DNA of 64,000 nt, taken from Anthoceros angustus. Lineage: Eukaryota; Streptophyta; Anthocerotopsida; Anthocerotales; Anthocerotaceae. The notes below the pieces were generated by a model. That model was given only the letters and a program-made list of their open reading frames with translations. It was not told where the DNA came from and did not search any database. The translations under genes and the position numbers were made by a program. The stretch spans positions 992,001 through 1,056,000 of the forward strand of contig VJWM01000108.1 of NCBI GenBank assembly GCA_010909165.1, in the 5' to 3' direction. Positions 19,387-29,823 of the stretch are shown here, piece after piece; within the stretch, counting starts at the first letter, position 1; every line of letters begins with the position of its first letter.

Positions 19387-20439
19387 ATTCCTCTTTCATA
19401 ACGTTGTAGTCCCTAGTAGTTGGCACACGTAATGATGGGAGAATATGCAAACATGAGAATCAAGGTTGGAAGAATATGCGGACGGTGTGTCAAATGTGCT
19501 TAGTTTCAACTCGTCTGAAAAGTTAGCTTAGCCATAACTTTATTACTTTATTTTCAAAACGAACCTCCCAGAGAAATATGAAGGTAGAAAATTGTAAGTT
19601 AGATTTTTAAGTTACAAGACTTCATGGAGGGTACGAGCAGACAACACTCCATCACTTCCATGGTGAACTACTGCCACATGTGTGGTAGATCTATTGGGCG
19701 AGCAAGAGAACTTGACGAGGTACTACTAGCTCTCACAAGATCATAGCCAAATTGCCTCATGCTACCGTTGCCACACCCTGTATGACGCTCGTCGAAAGTG
19801 AGCACAACAAAGTCCTCCATATTATGACAATCACCTCCCATTGGAATGTCTCCCGTCTCCCACGTGCTGTTAACAGTTCACCTGCGCATGCCTAGTTCTT
19901 CTTCATTCTCGCAGCTCTTCAACATGACCAAAGGGATTTAAAGGAGCCCGAATGAAGAGTGCCCTAATATGTTAAGTATTTCATCAAGTTAGGGAGCATG
20001 GGTTGAGGCATTGCAGGTGTTTAATACATTGCCCAAAAGAAACATGGCCACTCGGCATGCCCAGATTGAAGGCTACTCCTGTGAAGGAGATGGTGACGTG
20101 ATATTAACATGCTCTGAAAATCGCAGACGGCCAGACCGCCACATTGTTTAGTATATAAAGTCTGTAGATTTGGTGTTGAATGATATTGATATTTTTAAAA
20201 ATTAAAATTATTTAATTTTTAGGGTTAGAATTAGTTTAATTAGTTACTTAATTGGTTATTTGGTTATAACAACCTATAACACACCTACTTCACACAAATA
20301 TTATGTACTTTCTATTATTATAATCAATGCATAAGATCCTTTGAGCAAGTCCTTGATTCTCTTCATGGTTTCATAGCCATGATTTTTGTACTAGTGTAGA
20401 GGATGCATCCTCTGTATCATCAATGACACATATTGCAAG
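19387..20439. other. Intergenic DNA 3' of SAUR
   Basis: AT-rich with no recognised gene. Positions 20215-20290 share the 'tagtttaattagttacttaattggttatttggtta' block with 22385-22430 and 63005-63050, so the dispersed repeat family reaches here. A weak resemblance to PPR 3' flank ('ccattggaatgtctcccg..cccacgtgc..ttaacagttcacctgcg', 19838-19910) suggests a small relic of that region. Confidence 0.4.
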
Positions 20440-20820
20440 ATGCCAAAACGCAAGACTTTGACGCGGTCCACGCTAATGTGTGATCTGAGGGAGGATCTCA
20501 ATAACACCACCGCCCGTTCTAGACTCATCTACTCGGACTGTCGCGAGGGCAAAGCTCAGCGATTTCCTACGTGCATTGCCACTCCGATCCTCATTATCCA
20601 ATCAACGGAATCGCGTAGCGTCAATCAAGATCCTGCTTCACTCCACAAGTCACTCGGTGTGGTAAGAGCTTCTAGATCCTTTTCAAAACGGAGACGACCA
20701 GACAAGAAAGATAAGCACAATGAACTTATGAACTGCTTTTCCTCGTGCTTGAGTGCCTCCGTGGGTCAAGGTACAGACGCCAAAATGTTGCTGCTATCCA
20801 GAGAAGTTGCTGCCTGTTGA
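20440..20820 (+). CDS. Hypothetical basic protein, weak
   Basis: An open frame of 126 codons starting MPKRKTLTRS with a second basic cluster SKRRRPDKKDK. No family is recognised and no transmembrane segment is visible. It lies next to repeat DNA and may not be a gene. Confidence 0.2.
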   Translation: MPKRKTLTRSTLMCDLREDLNNTTARSRLIYSDCREGKAQRFPTCIATPILIIQSTESRSVNQDPASLHKSLGVVRASRSFSKRRRPDKKDKHNELMNCFSSCLSASVGQGTDAKMLLLSREVAAC

Positions 20821-21402
20821 TGTCGTGTGTAGGGCTTGCTGTCCAAAAGGCAATCATGTCCAGAGATGCTGCAACCATGGAATGGCATGAAGAAACGGCA
20901 GCCAAACTCAATGTGAAAAGGCGCGCATGCGTCTATTTGCGGACGCGCGTGCATCCTTGAGGACGTGCCTACATGCTTGAGAGCGTGCCTGCAAGTGTGC
21001 ATCGACGCACGCTGAACCGGCGCCTCACACCTTGCGGCCGTGCCCCTTGGTCACCAGTGTTGCCACTTTCGTGAAGATGCCTATGTCGAGTTCATGTCTT
21101 TTTTTGCACACTGCTGCACACAAAAGTTGCTGGATCGATATGCATGACATTCGATTCATCTGGTTATGAGGCAAAACCGGATAGCTGATGAATGGTTCAG
21201 GTCAGGTGGCATGTCCACGAAGGGTCTGACCTTATCTAATGACAGGATGTGGAATGTGTGGGCTTGGTTATATTGTTGGAGAAAATGGTGATCAAAAAGA
21301 AAAAGGTGACATAGGCATATTTGATTTCCCTTGAGTGCATTAAGGTGATTATCTTCTTTCTCTAATGTGGTTGAAAAGCATGTGCCTAACGATGTATGAC
21401 TG

Positions 21403-21699
21403 TTGTTTTGTGTAGCTGATGCTACTACAGACACACCTTGGCCTACGTGTGAGAAGGTGGTGACTGCCAAGCCTATTGGAAACAATTTGGGGTTCTACAA
21501 GCCTGGCCTGCTCCCACTGGGTGATTATGAAAAGAAGGTTTATGTAATTACCCTAGGAGTAGGTGACAAGAATAGCATCGTCCCAGATTGCTACGTGTGT
21601 GAAGAGGCTAATATGCATGTGATGAGAATTGCATGTGTCCCATGTGAAGCATTTCGAGGGCATACCAAGCACGTTTTCCGTAAGTGCCTATGGTGCTAA
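21403..21699 (+). CDS. Cys-rich ORF in the copy-1-specific segment of repeat R
   Basis: 98 codons, starting MFCVADATTDTPWPTC. The C-terminal half has three CxxC pairs (CYVC, CVPC, CLWC) plus His residues between the last two, a layout that could bind zinc. The upstream frame is open before the ATG and 'ttttgtgtag|ctgatg' looks like a possible splice acceptor, so this may be the last exon of a longer gene fragment. Not assigned to a family. Confidence 0.3.
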   Translation: MFCVADATTDTPWPTCEKVVTAKPIGNNLGFYKPGLLPLGDYEKKVYVITLGVGDKNSIVPDCYVCEEANMHVMRIACVPCEAFRGHTKHVFRKCLWC

Positions 21700-22414
21700 A
21701 AATACTATATTTGTAATATGAAGGCTACATGGAGTGCAGACAAGGTGGGTGGAGGGAGGCCGCCATTGCCGCCACCGCGCCGAGGTGTGCCGAGTACCGA
21801 GAGCCGCCGCGCCTCCATGCAATATAGGTGCTCTCGTGGTCGATTTGCAAGGCGCCATGGCCACACCGCATCAACCAGCCAACACCTATCATAGATGGAT
21901 TGCAACGGGTTTCCCTATGCACCCGTTTTTGGTTGGTAGATGGGCCATGGGACATTATTCCGTTTATTTTAAGCAATTGATATTCCATAGTACTCGTATT
22001 GGGCTATGTAGGCATTTCCCGTATTCATGTTTTCCTTGTATTTAGGTATTTTCTTTAAAACATATTTTTGGAAATGTTTTTCCTCTAGCTTAATTCATTT
22101 CTTTATGAACTTAAGTTTGGAGTATGTTCTTAAGCACTTAGTTTCCTATTTAGTGGGAGTTAGGCTATGTCGTTTGGCTCTTTAGGTAGCTAATTTTCAC
22201 CCCTACTTCATAGTGAGTGAGAGTGATGAAATATTTGACATGTTAGGCCCTATTCATAAGGTAGCTAATTTTCACCCCTACTTCATAGTGAGTGAGAGTG
22301 ATGAAATATTTGACATATAAGGGCCCTATTCATAAGGTATCCCTTAAATTATAGAATTAACATTATTTATTTCTTAGGGCTACAACTAGTTTAATTAGTT
22401 ACTTAATTGGTTAT

Positions 22415-22681
22415 TTGGTTACAACAATCTATAACAGCGTGTGGGTGGAGAGGGGTTTCTCCAGTGACCCCATTTTGCACACGCCCGAACTTGCGGATGC
22501 CAAATTGCACGCTGAAAAATCCGTATTGAAAACAGCAGTTTTGAAGAGTTTAGGTCTTATTTACGCATTTACAAATGTATTTGATTTTATACTTTATCAA
22601 ATTATGAGGTATCCTAAAAGAAGGCCACTCTCACGACCAGCACGTGTACCAACGTTTACAGTTTTAGGGCCTCTGCTGTGA
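22415..22681 (+). CDS. ORF of repeat R, copy 1 (unknown family)
   Basis: 88 codons, starting MVTTIYNSVWVERGFSSDP. It is almost the same as the 104-codon frame at 63036-63350, differing by a few substitutions up to the RPARVPT string and then by frameshifts. Conservation between copies may only reflect recent duplication. Function unknown. Confidence 0.25.
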   Translation: MVTTIYNSVWVERGFSSDPILHTPELADAKLHAEKSVLKTAVLKSLGLIYAFTNVFDFILYQIMRYPKRRPLSRPARVPTFTVLGPLL

Positions 22682-22977
22682 TTCTGATGCGCAAACAAGT
22701 TTGCGCAACAACTTTTCACTCGTACCAGTCAATCCTAAGACTATACTCTCACTATGTGAATTCTATAGGACTTTGTTTCTCAAACATTGGCACGATAGTA
22801 TCTTCATTGATCTAATGCTCTTGATCCGCGTGCAATGCGAGAATGAGATTGGTATGGTAGACCTGCACTTGGAGCTGGGCGCACGCCAAACGTCTCAAGA
22901 TTCAAAAGAATGGTTCTCACTCTAGTTCAAAGCTGTCATGCCGTGTGATACTAATCTATGCACTTGGGTTTAGTGTT

Positions 22978-23168
22978 TGATTAGCATTAATTAATCTAAT
23001 TACTTATCTTTAAGTAAGTGATTAGTGTTAATTAATCTAAGATGCTTATGCTAATTAAGCATTGATTAGTGTTAATTAATCTAAAGTGCTTATGTTAATT
23101 AAGTGTTGATTAGTGTTAATTAATCTAATGTGCTTATGTTAATTAAGCATTGATTAGTGTTAATTAAA
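22978..23168 (+). repeat. AT-rich tandem repeat (gttaattaatctaa... units)
   Basis: About four copies of a roughly 45-bp unit built on ttgattagtgttaattaatcta and tgcttatg.taattaag. Confidence 0.8.
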
Positions 23169-23172
23169 CATG

Positions 23173-23323
23173 GTTAGCAATAGCTAAGTGGATAAGCTCA
23201 AGTAATATGCTTTGGCATATTCCTTGCATATTATAGTGTATTCTTAGGATACAATAGCTAAGTGGATAAGCTCAAGTAATATGCTTTGGCATATTCCTTG
23301 CATATTATAGTGTATTCTTAGGA
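23173..23323 (+). repeat. 73-bp tandem duplication
   Basis: The block 'caatagctaagtggataag' to 'gtgtattcttagga' occurs twice in direct succession, starting near 23179 and 23252. Confidence 0.85.
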
Positions 23324-23579
23324 TATTTCGCATATCGATGCCAATAGGATATCTTAGGAATATGCCGATGCCAGGTCTAGTATATATAGACCCTTCCATT
23401 GAGGACAAGCTCAGATCATAGCTTGTCCTCTAGATATGCAATGCAAGAGCGTTGTGAGGAGGCCAAAGCTATGACTCCGAGAGCGATGTGTGAGGAATTT
23501 GCGTGTTGTTCTCGTGGGGAGAGTGTGTTTGTGCCACGACGCGAGCTACTCCTCCTGTTGTTACAAGCTATGATCTCGC

Positions 23580-23745
23580 ACGCTAGTGATGCCAGCGATG
23601 CCAGCGATGCTAGGCGATGCTGCGATGCTAGCGATGCTAGCGATGCTAGGCGATGCCAGCGATGCTAGGCGATGCCAGGCGATGCTAGGCGTGCTAGCGA
23701 TGCTGCGATGCTAGGCGATGCTAGGCGTGCTAGGCGAGGCTACGC
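23580..23745 (+). repeat. gatgctagc/gatgctaggc minisatellite
   Basis: Short degenerate units of 9-10 bp (gatgcYagc, gatgctaggc) repeated about 16 times. The plus-strand open frame through it (ASDASDARRC) is a by-product of the repeat. Confidence 0.85.
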
Positions 23746-23794
23746 GAGGCAACGCTAGTTCTTTAAGCAAGTAGGCAAGGGACTCAAAGTGTGC

Positions 23795-24065
23795 CCAAGG
23801 CTTAAGGCCAAGAGGAGGAGGCGGCCCAAGTCCAAGGCCAGAGGAGGAGGAGAAGAAGCCTGCCCAAGGCCAAGGAGAGGAGGCCCAAGTCCAAGGCCAA
23901 GGAGAGGAGGCAAGAAGCCCAAGTCCAAGGCCAAGGAGAGGAGGAGAAGAAGCCCAAGCCCAAGGCCAAGGAGAGGAGGAGGCAAGCCCAAGTCCAAGGC
24001 CAGAGGAGGCAAGAAGCCCAAGTCCAAGGCCAAGGAGAGGAGGCAAGAAGCCCTACCAAGGAGAG
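23795..24065 (+). repeat. Purine-rich tandem repeat (ccaaggccaaggagaggagg...)
   Basis: Irregular units of about 30 bp built from aagcccaagtccaaggccaaggagaggaggc. Both strands are open (Lys/Arg/Pro-rich on plus, Leu/Gly/Pro-rich on minus), which is expected for such a repeat and not evidence of a gene. It lies just upstream of the gypsy-like element and may be part of its leader or LTR. Confidence 0.75.
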
Positions 24066-24652
24066 GAATGAGGCCTCCACAAGGGGGGCTGGCCTTTTAA
24101 GGCCAACCAACCAAGGGAGAAACAAGAGTATTTTACTCTTGGGCCCCGGATTCCAAGGGATAAGGGGGAAGCGGATAGACATGGGTATGTCATCAGTCCA
24201 TGTGATTTCACTTTCTGTCCAAAAGTCCTAGTTTGTCAGCACCCCATCCAGGTACTGATCCACCCCACGGGTGCTTAACTCTGGAGTTCCTATGCCTTTG
24301 CTATCCAACTCACCCAGCTCACATTTTTTGATTGAAGTGTAGCCTGCAGAGTATATGTATGCGATTTTAACATGCATAGATACTTAGAGGTTTCACTAAT
24401 CACGATCTAAGATAGCGGGGTGTGTTAACCTTGATTAAGGGTTTGATCTAGCCACTAACCGCCTGGAGTGCATGCCTGGACACACTCGATCCGGACGGAG
24501 CTACCAACCAAGTCCATCGAGCGAATTCAAGTCCCGACCAAGAGGAGAAGTGCGAACACTCGATTTTGGTACCACCGGACGCGGAGGAACCCAGCGACAC
24601 AATCAACAATCTTTGAAGGATCATGGTGGCAACACACAAGACACGTTAGTCT

Positions 24653-24943
24653 TTGCCGGGACAACTCAGTGGAAGCGACAGCGAGGAGGACTTGTCTCTA
24701 GGAGTCGTCAAGATGGGAGGAGACAAGGATCGAATGGAGTTGTTCACAGGACGAGCGGGCACCTTGCCACTGGAGGACTTCATCGAGAAGTACGGTGCGG
24801 TGTGTGCGGAGATGGAATTGAAGACCGGATACACGAAGCGATACGGCTTCATCCAAATGCCGAAGTACTTGGGGGATGAAGCATTGGCGTGCTATCGCGA
24901 GCACAAGGCGAGGTTGTTGAGCACATATCTGGAGGACCAGTGA
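24653..24943 (+). pseudogene. gag-like fragment of the gypsy-like element
   Basis: An open frame with ELFTGRAGTLPLEDFIEKY, then a segment with YLGDEALACYREHKARLL. This fits the gypsy gag pattern F.G....(V/L)EDF...(F/Y) followed by L.G.A..WY....K. An upstream basic, Ser/Gly-rich piece (24472-24650) is joined through a frame change. Confidence 0.5.
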
Positions 24944-25399
24944 GTAGCAGTTCAAGCTCCGAAGGAACCGGTCACGGAGGCGGTGGCACCGAGTGGGCAC
25001 GATCCCATCAAGAGATGTTTGACATCTTCCTACTGGAGTTTCGCAAGCACGGATGAGAAGATCTCCGAGCCGACACTTCAAGATGAAGTCAGCGAGACGC
25101 AAGATGGCTTATCAAGAATCGACCACTGGTACGTGACACCAAGATCATGAGTGACCGATCGGGCGCAGAGAAGTACTTGCAGGCATTGCCATATGCACGC
25201 GCATGAAGGTGCAACAAGCGGTGCACAAAGACGGCAACACTACACCCTCAAGGAAGTGTACGAGATGGGCGACAAGATAGGGCCGACACTTTCTCTCGTC
25301 TTTGCAAGTGATTACTCCAAGACAAGTAGGAGTGGTGGACGACATGACCGACGCGGAGGTCAGAGTGGAGGAGCTCGGCGAGACAAGCCAGCCCACAGC

Positions 25400-25560
25400 C
25401 CAAGTGACGAGCCCTGCGTGAGGTGCCGAGGACGGACCATTCCCTCATGAGTGCGAGCATGCATTCGGAGGAGTCAAGGGTGAGGAGCCATGCCCTAGGT
25501 GTGGGAGGTACGGCACAATGAAGCGGCATGTTGGGAGAAGCATCCGAATTGCGGCCTCAC
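25400..25560 (+). pseudogene. Zinc-knuckle remnants of gag
   Basis: EPCVRCRG then, after a frame change, a HSLHEC-like piece. A second knuckle begins EPCPRCGR at 25475-25505 and continues, after one missing base, with HNEAACWEKHP. Two tandem CCHC knuckles are typical of gag nucleocapsid. A Lys/Glu-rich coiled segment follows. Confidence 0.5.
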
Positions 25561-26279
25561 GGGTTATCGAGCAGCAACCCCGCCAATGCATCTGCGTCAA
25601 CCTCATCCACAAAATCGAAGAGCAAAGGCGCCGTGGAGGAGGCACTGCAAGTCCCGTGGACAAAAGAAACGGAAGCATCAAAGAAGACGATGGACAGCTA
25701 CGTGGCACGCCTTGCAAAGCTGGAGAAGTTGGTGCGGAAGGCGAAGATCAAGGAGAGCAGTTCATCATCGAGGACGAAGAAGATGAGCACAAGCTTGGAT
25801 ACATGGCGTGACCAGATCCAAGGGCAGGGAAGAAACCTCGCAGCTACGAGAGAAGATAGCTCGAGGAAGAAGAGGATGTCTTGACACCGGTCACGGAAGA
25901 CACGGAAGGAAGCTTGGGGATCCTCTTCCGAACCTATGCCAAGATGCCAAAGTCGTTTGAGCCATTGCCAGGAGCAACTGGGAGCAACATCAAAGTCCAG
26001 TGGGCGATGTGGAGAAACCCATGCAGATTGTCGACGGAGACGATGGCACAAAAGCTTCTGGAGATGCCATGTTTCAGCCTACAAGACATGGGGTTGAGCG
26101 TGAAGGAAGTCAGGGGTTTGACTCGGCGGATGTTGACAACCCTTGAAGACGAAGCAAGTGTCGACAATGTGCCACAACAGGTGGCAATGATGTCATTGCT
26201 GACCTCGGAGCCAAGCATCTCTGTGGAGAAGCGGAATGCTGCACGAGTGGGAGTGGCTTTGGTCAACAATCGGGAGAGG

Positions 26280-26420
26280 CACATTGAAATCAATGGATTC
26301 GCACCAAGGAGGTGTTAATTGACACCGAGCACCGGTGATCGTTGGAAGAAGAGTGAAGGAAGCGTTGGGTCTCCACCAAGAAAGGTTGAAGGAAACCAAG
26401 TGGAAGATCCGATCACTGGG
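26280..26420 (+). pseudogene. Retroviral-type aspartic protease site
   Basis: The plus strand reads V-L-I-D-T and then, after one missing base, A-P-V-IVGRRVKEALGL. This reproduces the L(I/L)D(T/S)GA active-site block followed by the usual 'I(V/I)(G/S)..' segment. The position between the zinc knuckles and the methyltransferase-like domain fits gag-PR-(DNMT)-RT. Confidence 0.5.
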
Positions 26421-27000
26421 ACCACGGAGCATGTGTTGGGGTGACAAGGTACAAGCTGAAGGTTTCATTCAAACCAAGAACAGACTTCACCTTTGTCGAG
26501 GTACACCGCTTGGTCACCGATGCGCATACTTTGATGTCTTCTTTGGGAGCGGACGCTTTGTACAAACCTCGAGTCATGGTGGATTTGTGGACGGAGGCAG
26601 TCTACTATCGACCAGTGGAGAAGCGGAGCAAAACCGATGAACGGATTGCCCGCATCCCTCTGCTGCATGGCAAGGATCATGAGAACCTCATTGCCAGCGT
26701 CTACCCGGTGTTTGGCGCCGTAGTGAAGGACACGCCATACGTGCTTGAACCTCTTGGCGTGTGTCTAACAACCGCAACTGACCTGATGGAGGATTTCGAC
26801 GAGGAGGAGGAAGACAAGCTAGGGTTGCAACCACCCTCGGAGGAGGTTCTTCAAGTCACTCGGACGGAGCTGGTGATCGCAAAGAATGAGCCGTGCAAAA
26901 GGCTGTGGAGGATGGTGCAAGAGGACCAAGGTCCTATGAGCCGAGAACTGTAAGTTCTTGCCTAGGGTTGAGCCTGTTTGTGACCTAAACACCCAGGTCA

Positions 27001-27580
27001 TCACATGGCGACCTCGGGAAGACGGCATAGTGATGGTGGAACTCTTTGGAGGCATCGATCGGCTTGGGCGGTGCTAAAGTGTGGCATCAAAGTGCGAAGA
27101 TACGTGCATTGTGACCCGGATCCAAAAGCAAGGATTGTGTCACAGAAGCGCGTAAGAGACTTGATGGGGGAGTACCCTAACCTCGACGTGGGAGTCGGTG
27201 AAGGGTTACCGAGGCTGCCGATGGATGTTCGCATGATAGGGTTGTCCCATTTGAGTTGTCTTGGCAACCGGTGGACCTTGTCATCGCAGTTGGGAGTGTC
27301 AAGGACTATCCTCTGCGGGGAAAGGGTCAAGGTCAAGGATCCACGCATTGTTCTATGACCTGATGAGGATCTTGCGCTTGATCCAGAAAGGGCAAGAAAG
27401 GCCTTGCGGATACATGTTGGAGAATGTGCCAGCATGCATGAGCATGAAGAAGCAAGTCCAGGAGGATTTTGGCATGATCCGAGGAGTGACCGAGAAGGAA
27501 CGGTGTCGATTGCTTGGGCAAGCATTTGACATGGACATGATGACCTGGTTGTTCAGCGCTGGAGTCGCTTACCAACTTCG
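27001..27580 (+). pseudogene. C5-cytosine DNA methyltransferase-like domain within the retroelement
   Basis: The conserved MTase motifs occur in order but in three frames. Motif I is VELFGGID.LG at 27036-27070. A GIKVRRYVHCDPDPKAR segment (motif II, SAM-binding acidic residue) follows at 27085-27135. PVDLVIA lies at about 27270-27290. WECQGLSSAGKG (motif IV with the catalytic Cys; ECQ for the usual PCQ) is at about 27290-27330. FYDLMRIL and then YMLENVP (motif VI, ENV) lie at 27410-27432. RCRLLGQAFDMDMM (motif X-like GN/Q..D) is at 27508-27545. The fit is to DNMTs found in plant and algal retroelements and to DNMT3-like enzymes. Indels make this copy inactive as written. Confidence 0.6.
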
Positions 27581-27719
27581 AAACCAGAAGAAGGCGGGGT
27601 TGAAGCAGCGGGTTCGGTGGGCAAAAGGCATTCCAGCACTCGCATCTCAACAAGAGAAGGCGAGTTTGGAGGGCAAGGAGAGTAAGCGCGTAGAGGAAGC
27701 GTGCAAGCCATCTGAGCCA

Positions 27720-27962
27720 CAGCCACATGAGTGGTTAACAGGCATCGAGTTGAAGAGCAATCAACGGCGTCAGCTAAAGGAGTTGTTGGAGGCATCGCGA
27801 CATGTGTTTGCTTTCACGCTATGGAGATGGGGAAGTACACCAAAGGGAAGTTCCACATAGAACTAATCAAGAATGAACAAGTGTTCGCAGAGGCACAGCT
27901 CGAAGGCAAGAAGAAAATGGCGAGCAACCGGCTGGGGGGGAGAGTAGTCCACATGACAGGCG
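27720..27962 (+). pseudogene. N-terminal edge of gypsy reverse transcriptase
   Basis: ELKSNQRRQLKELLEASRHVFAF leads, after a frame change, to EMGKYTKGKFHIELI. This matches the gypsy RT entry pattern L..LL..Y.DVFAFS..E.G...G..F.I.L. It breaks off before the RT catalytic core. The methyltransferase-like domain therefore sits immediately upstream of RT. Confidence 0.55.
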
Positions 27963-28210
27963 CATGAGGATGCTGAAGACAACCCTCCACTTATGGACAA
28001 GGTTCATAACCTCTGGACGACATTCAAGAAGATTAATCGGTTTTGTGCACAATGCGCTAACAAGAGGTGCGTACGTGTGTAGTCCTACTAATGATAATGT
28101 TTTGACTTAGAGTCTCACATTATCAGGGGGGGATTGGTTGCACCTATATCTGCGTATGAGATTTGTTTGCTTGGTTGTTGGTCGGGAAGTGCTTATATGA
28201 ATTCAGTGCT

Positions 28211-28870
28211 TACCTCGTGCGACATCGCCATACAATGGCTGGCCCACAATGGCTGGCCATACAATGGCTGGCCCACAATGGTGCCATACAATGGTCGGCC
28301 CGACAATGGCTGACAATGGTTGGCCATACAATGGCTGGCCCACAATGGGCCGACAATGGTCGGCCCGACAATGGTTGGCCATACAATGGTGGCCCACAAT
28401 GGCCATACAATGGTTGGCCCGACAATGGCTGGCCCGACAATGGCTGGCCCGACAATGGCGCCCGACAATGGCGGGCCGGACAATGGCGGCCCGACAATGG
28501 TCGGCTCGACAATGGTCGGCTCGACAATGGCTGGCCATACAATGGCCGGGCCGACAATGGCATACAATGGCTGGCCCTACAATGGCTGGCCCGAAAATGG
28601 CTGGCCCGACAATGGCTGGCCATCGATGGTTGATCATACAATGGCTGGCCAAAATCCAAGAATGGCGCCTAACGCCGGCAATGGCCGCCCGACGATGGTT
28701 GGCCCGATGATGGCGCCCGACAATGGCTGGCCCGACAATGGCCGGGCATAAAATGGTTGGCCAAAATCCGTGAATGGCGTACGCCCGACAATGGTCAGCA
28801 TAAAATGGCTGGCCAAAATCTAGGAATGGCGCCCAACGCCCGACAATGGCTGGCCATATAATGGCCCGCA
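28211..28870. repeat. 15-bp minisatellite, block 1 (acaatggctggcc core)
   Basis: Units are 15 bp: a two-base joint (cg, at or cc) plus acaatggctggcc. Many units are shortened by small deletions. A longer motif (ggccaaaatccaagaatggcg..aacgcccg) recurs every few hundred bases. No stop codon exists in the core on either strand, so every frame looks open. Confidence 0.95.
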
Positions 28871-29110
28871 AAAGGCGGCATGTACAAACATGTACCATCG
28901 GGGGAGTGCGCACTTGCTTGTGGGTGTAGAGGTGGCACCTGCTCATAATAAGAACACTTAAGAAAATGCCAAAGAGCGTGACGTACTAGTATTAGAGCGC
29001 CCCCGCTCGCGACTTTTTCCCTTTCTAGGCCAGACTGTGTGTAAGGGCTGGGATTAATGGAGTGCGTGTTGCCGAGTGGCACGCCTCCGCACATTTGAAT
29101 GGACGTGTTC
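28871..29110. repeat. Unique-looking linker of the 28/58 kb repeat
   Basis: It runs from 'ggcggcatgtacaaacatgtaccatcggg' to 'tgccgagtggcacgcctccgcac'. It recurs at 58318-58530 and, from 'aagaaaatgccaaagagcgtgacg' on, at 53685-53810. It links the minisatellite to the AT-rich repeat in the two larger copies. Confidence 0.8.
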
Positions 29111-29790
29111 ATCATCCCCCCACCAAATTTAAAATACCCCTCCCCCCTTCCTCCCGTCTCCCACCTAGCCCCCCTTGCTAGTCCACCAAATTTATAACTT
29201 TGCTTACATTTTACAATGTTGCTTATACTTCACAACGCAATCTACAACATGGGAGCCACATCATCGATCCCCTGTTATAAATGAACTCTAATCATATTTT
29301 TGAAATCAATACCAATAATAAAGACTTTTGAAGAAATAAAGATCAAATATCAAATTTTGAGAAAAAGATTTTACAATGTAATCTACAACAAGGGAGGCAC
29401 GTCATCAATCCACCGCTGCAAATGGTCTTCAATAATATTTTTGTGATTAATAACAATAATAAAGAGTTTAAAAATGAAGAACACATTTCGAGAAAAATAT
29501 TTTACAACGTAATCTACAACAAGGGAGCCACATCATCAATCGCTGATATATATTACCTCAAATCATATTTTTTGATTAATAATAAAAAAAAGTTTTAACA
29601 GAATAAAGAATACATTTTGAGAAAAATATTTTACAATGTAATCTATAACAAGGAAGCCACATCATCAATTGCTATTGTAAATGGCTTCCAATCATATTTT
29701 TTTGATTAATGATGATAAAATATTTTTTTTGAAGAAATAAAGATCAAAATTTGAGAAAAAAGGCTTTACAACGTAATCTACAACAAGGGC
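29110..29790. repeat. AT-rich about 130-bp tandem repeats, copy 1
   Basis: Five diverged units each contain tttacaa.gtaatctacaacaaggg.gccacatcatcaat and an attaat.a.aataa block. The same array is at 53825-54500 and 58545-59200. No genes. Confidence 0.85.
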
Positions 29791-29823
29791 GCCCAACGCC
29801 CGACAATGGCTGGCCCGACGATG

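Larger units (their letters stand above)
21000..22925 (+). repeat. Dispersed repeat R, copy 1
   Basis: It matches 62255-63560 over most of its length: 21003-21162 with 62257-62424, and 21806-22925 with 62425-63540. Copy 1 carries an extra 643 bp (21163-21805) absent from copy 2. Both copies share an internal tandem duplication of a 'gtagctaattttcacccct' block (22190-22330). No terminal repeats or transposase were recognised. Confidence 0.8.
24470..27970 (+). mobile_element. Degenerate Ty3/gypsy-like element carrying a DNA methyltransferase-like domain
   Basis: The parts appear in one orientation: gag-like block (24653-24943), two CCHC zinc-knuckle remnants (25400-25560), aspartic protease site (about 26300-26400), DNMT-like domain (27001-27580), and the N-terminal edge of reverse transcriptase (27720-27962). 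Frames are broken by many small indels. No LTR pair was found, and the RT catalytic core, RNase H and integrase are missing, so this is a 3'-truncated copy. Confidence 0.65.

Noticed and set aside
23711-24182. Leu/Gly/Pro-rich minus frames and Lys/Arg-rich plus frame
   Set aside because: By-products of the purine-rich tandem repeat.
28163-28946. Long open frames of 124-247 codons on both strands at 28.2-28.9 kb, and similar ones at 42.9-43.6 and 57.9-58.5 kb
   Set aside because: They are the six-frame reading of a 15-bp minisatellite with no stop codons.
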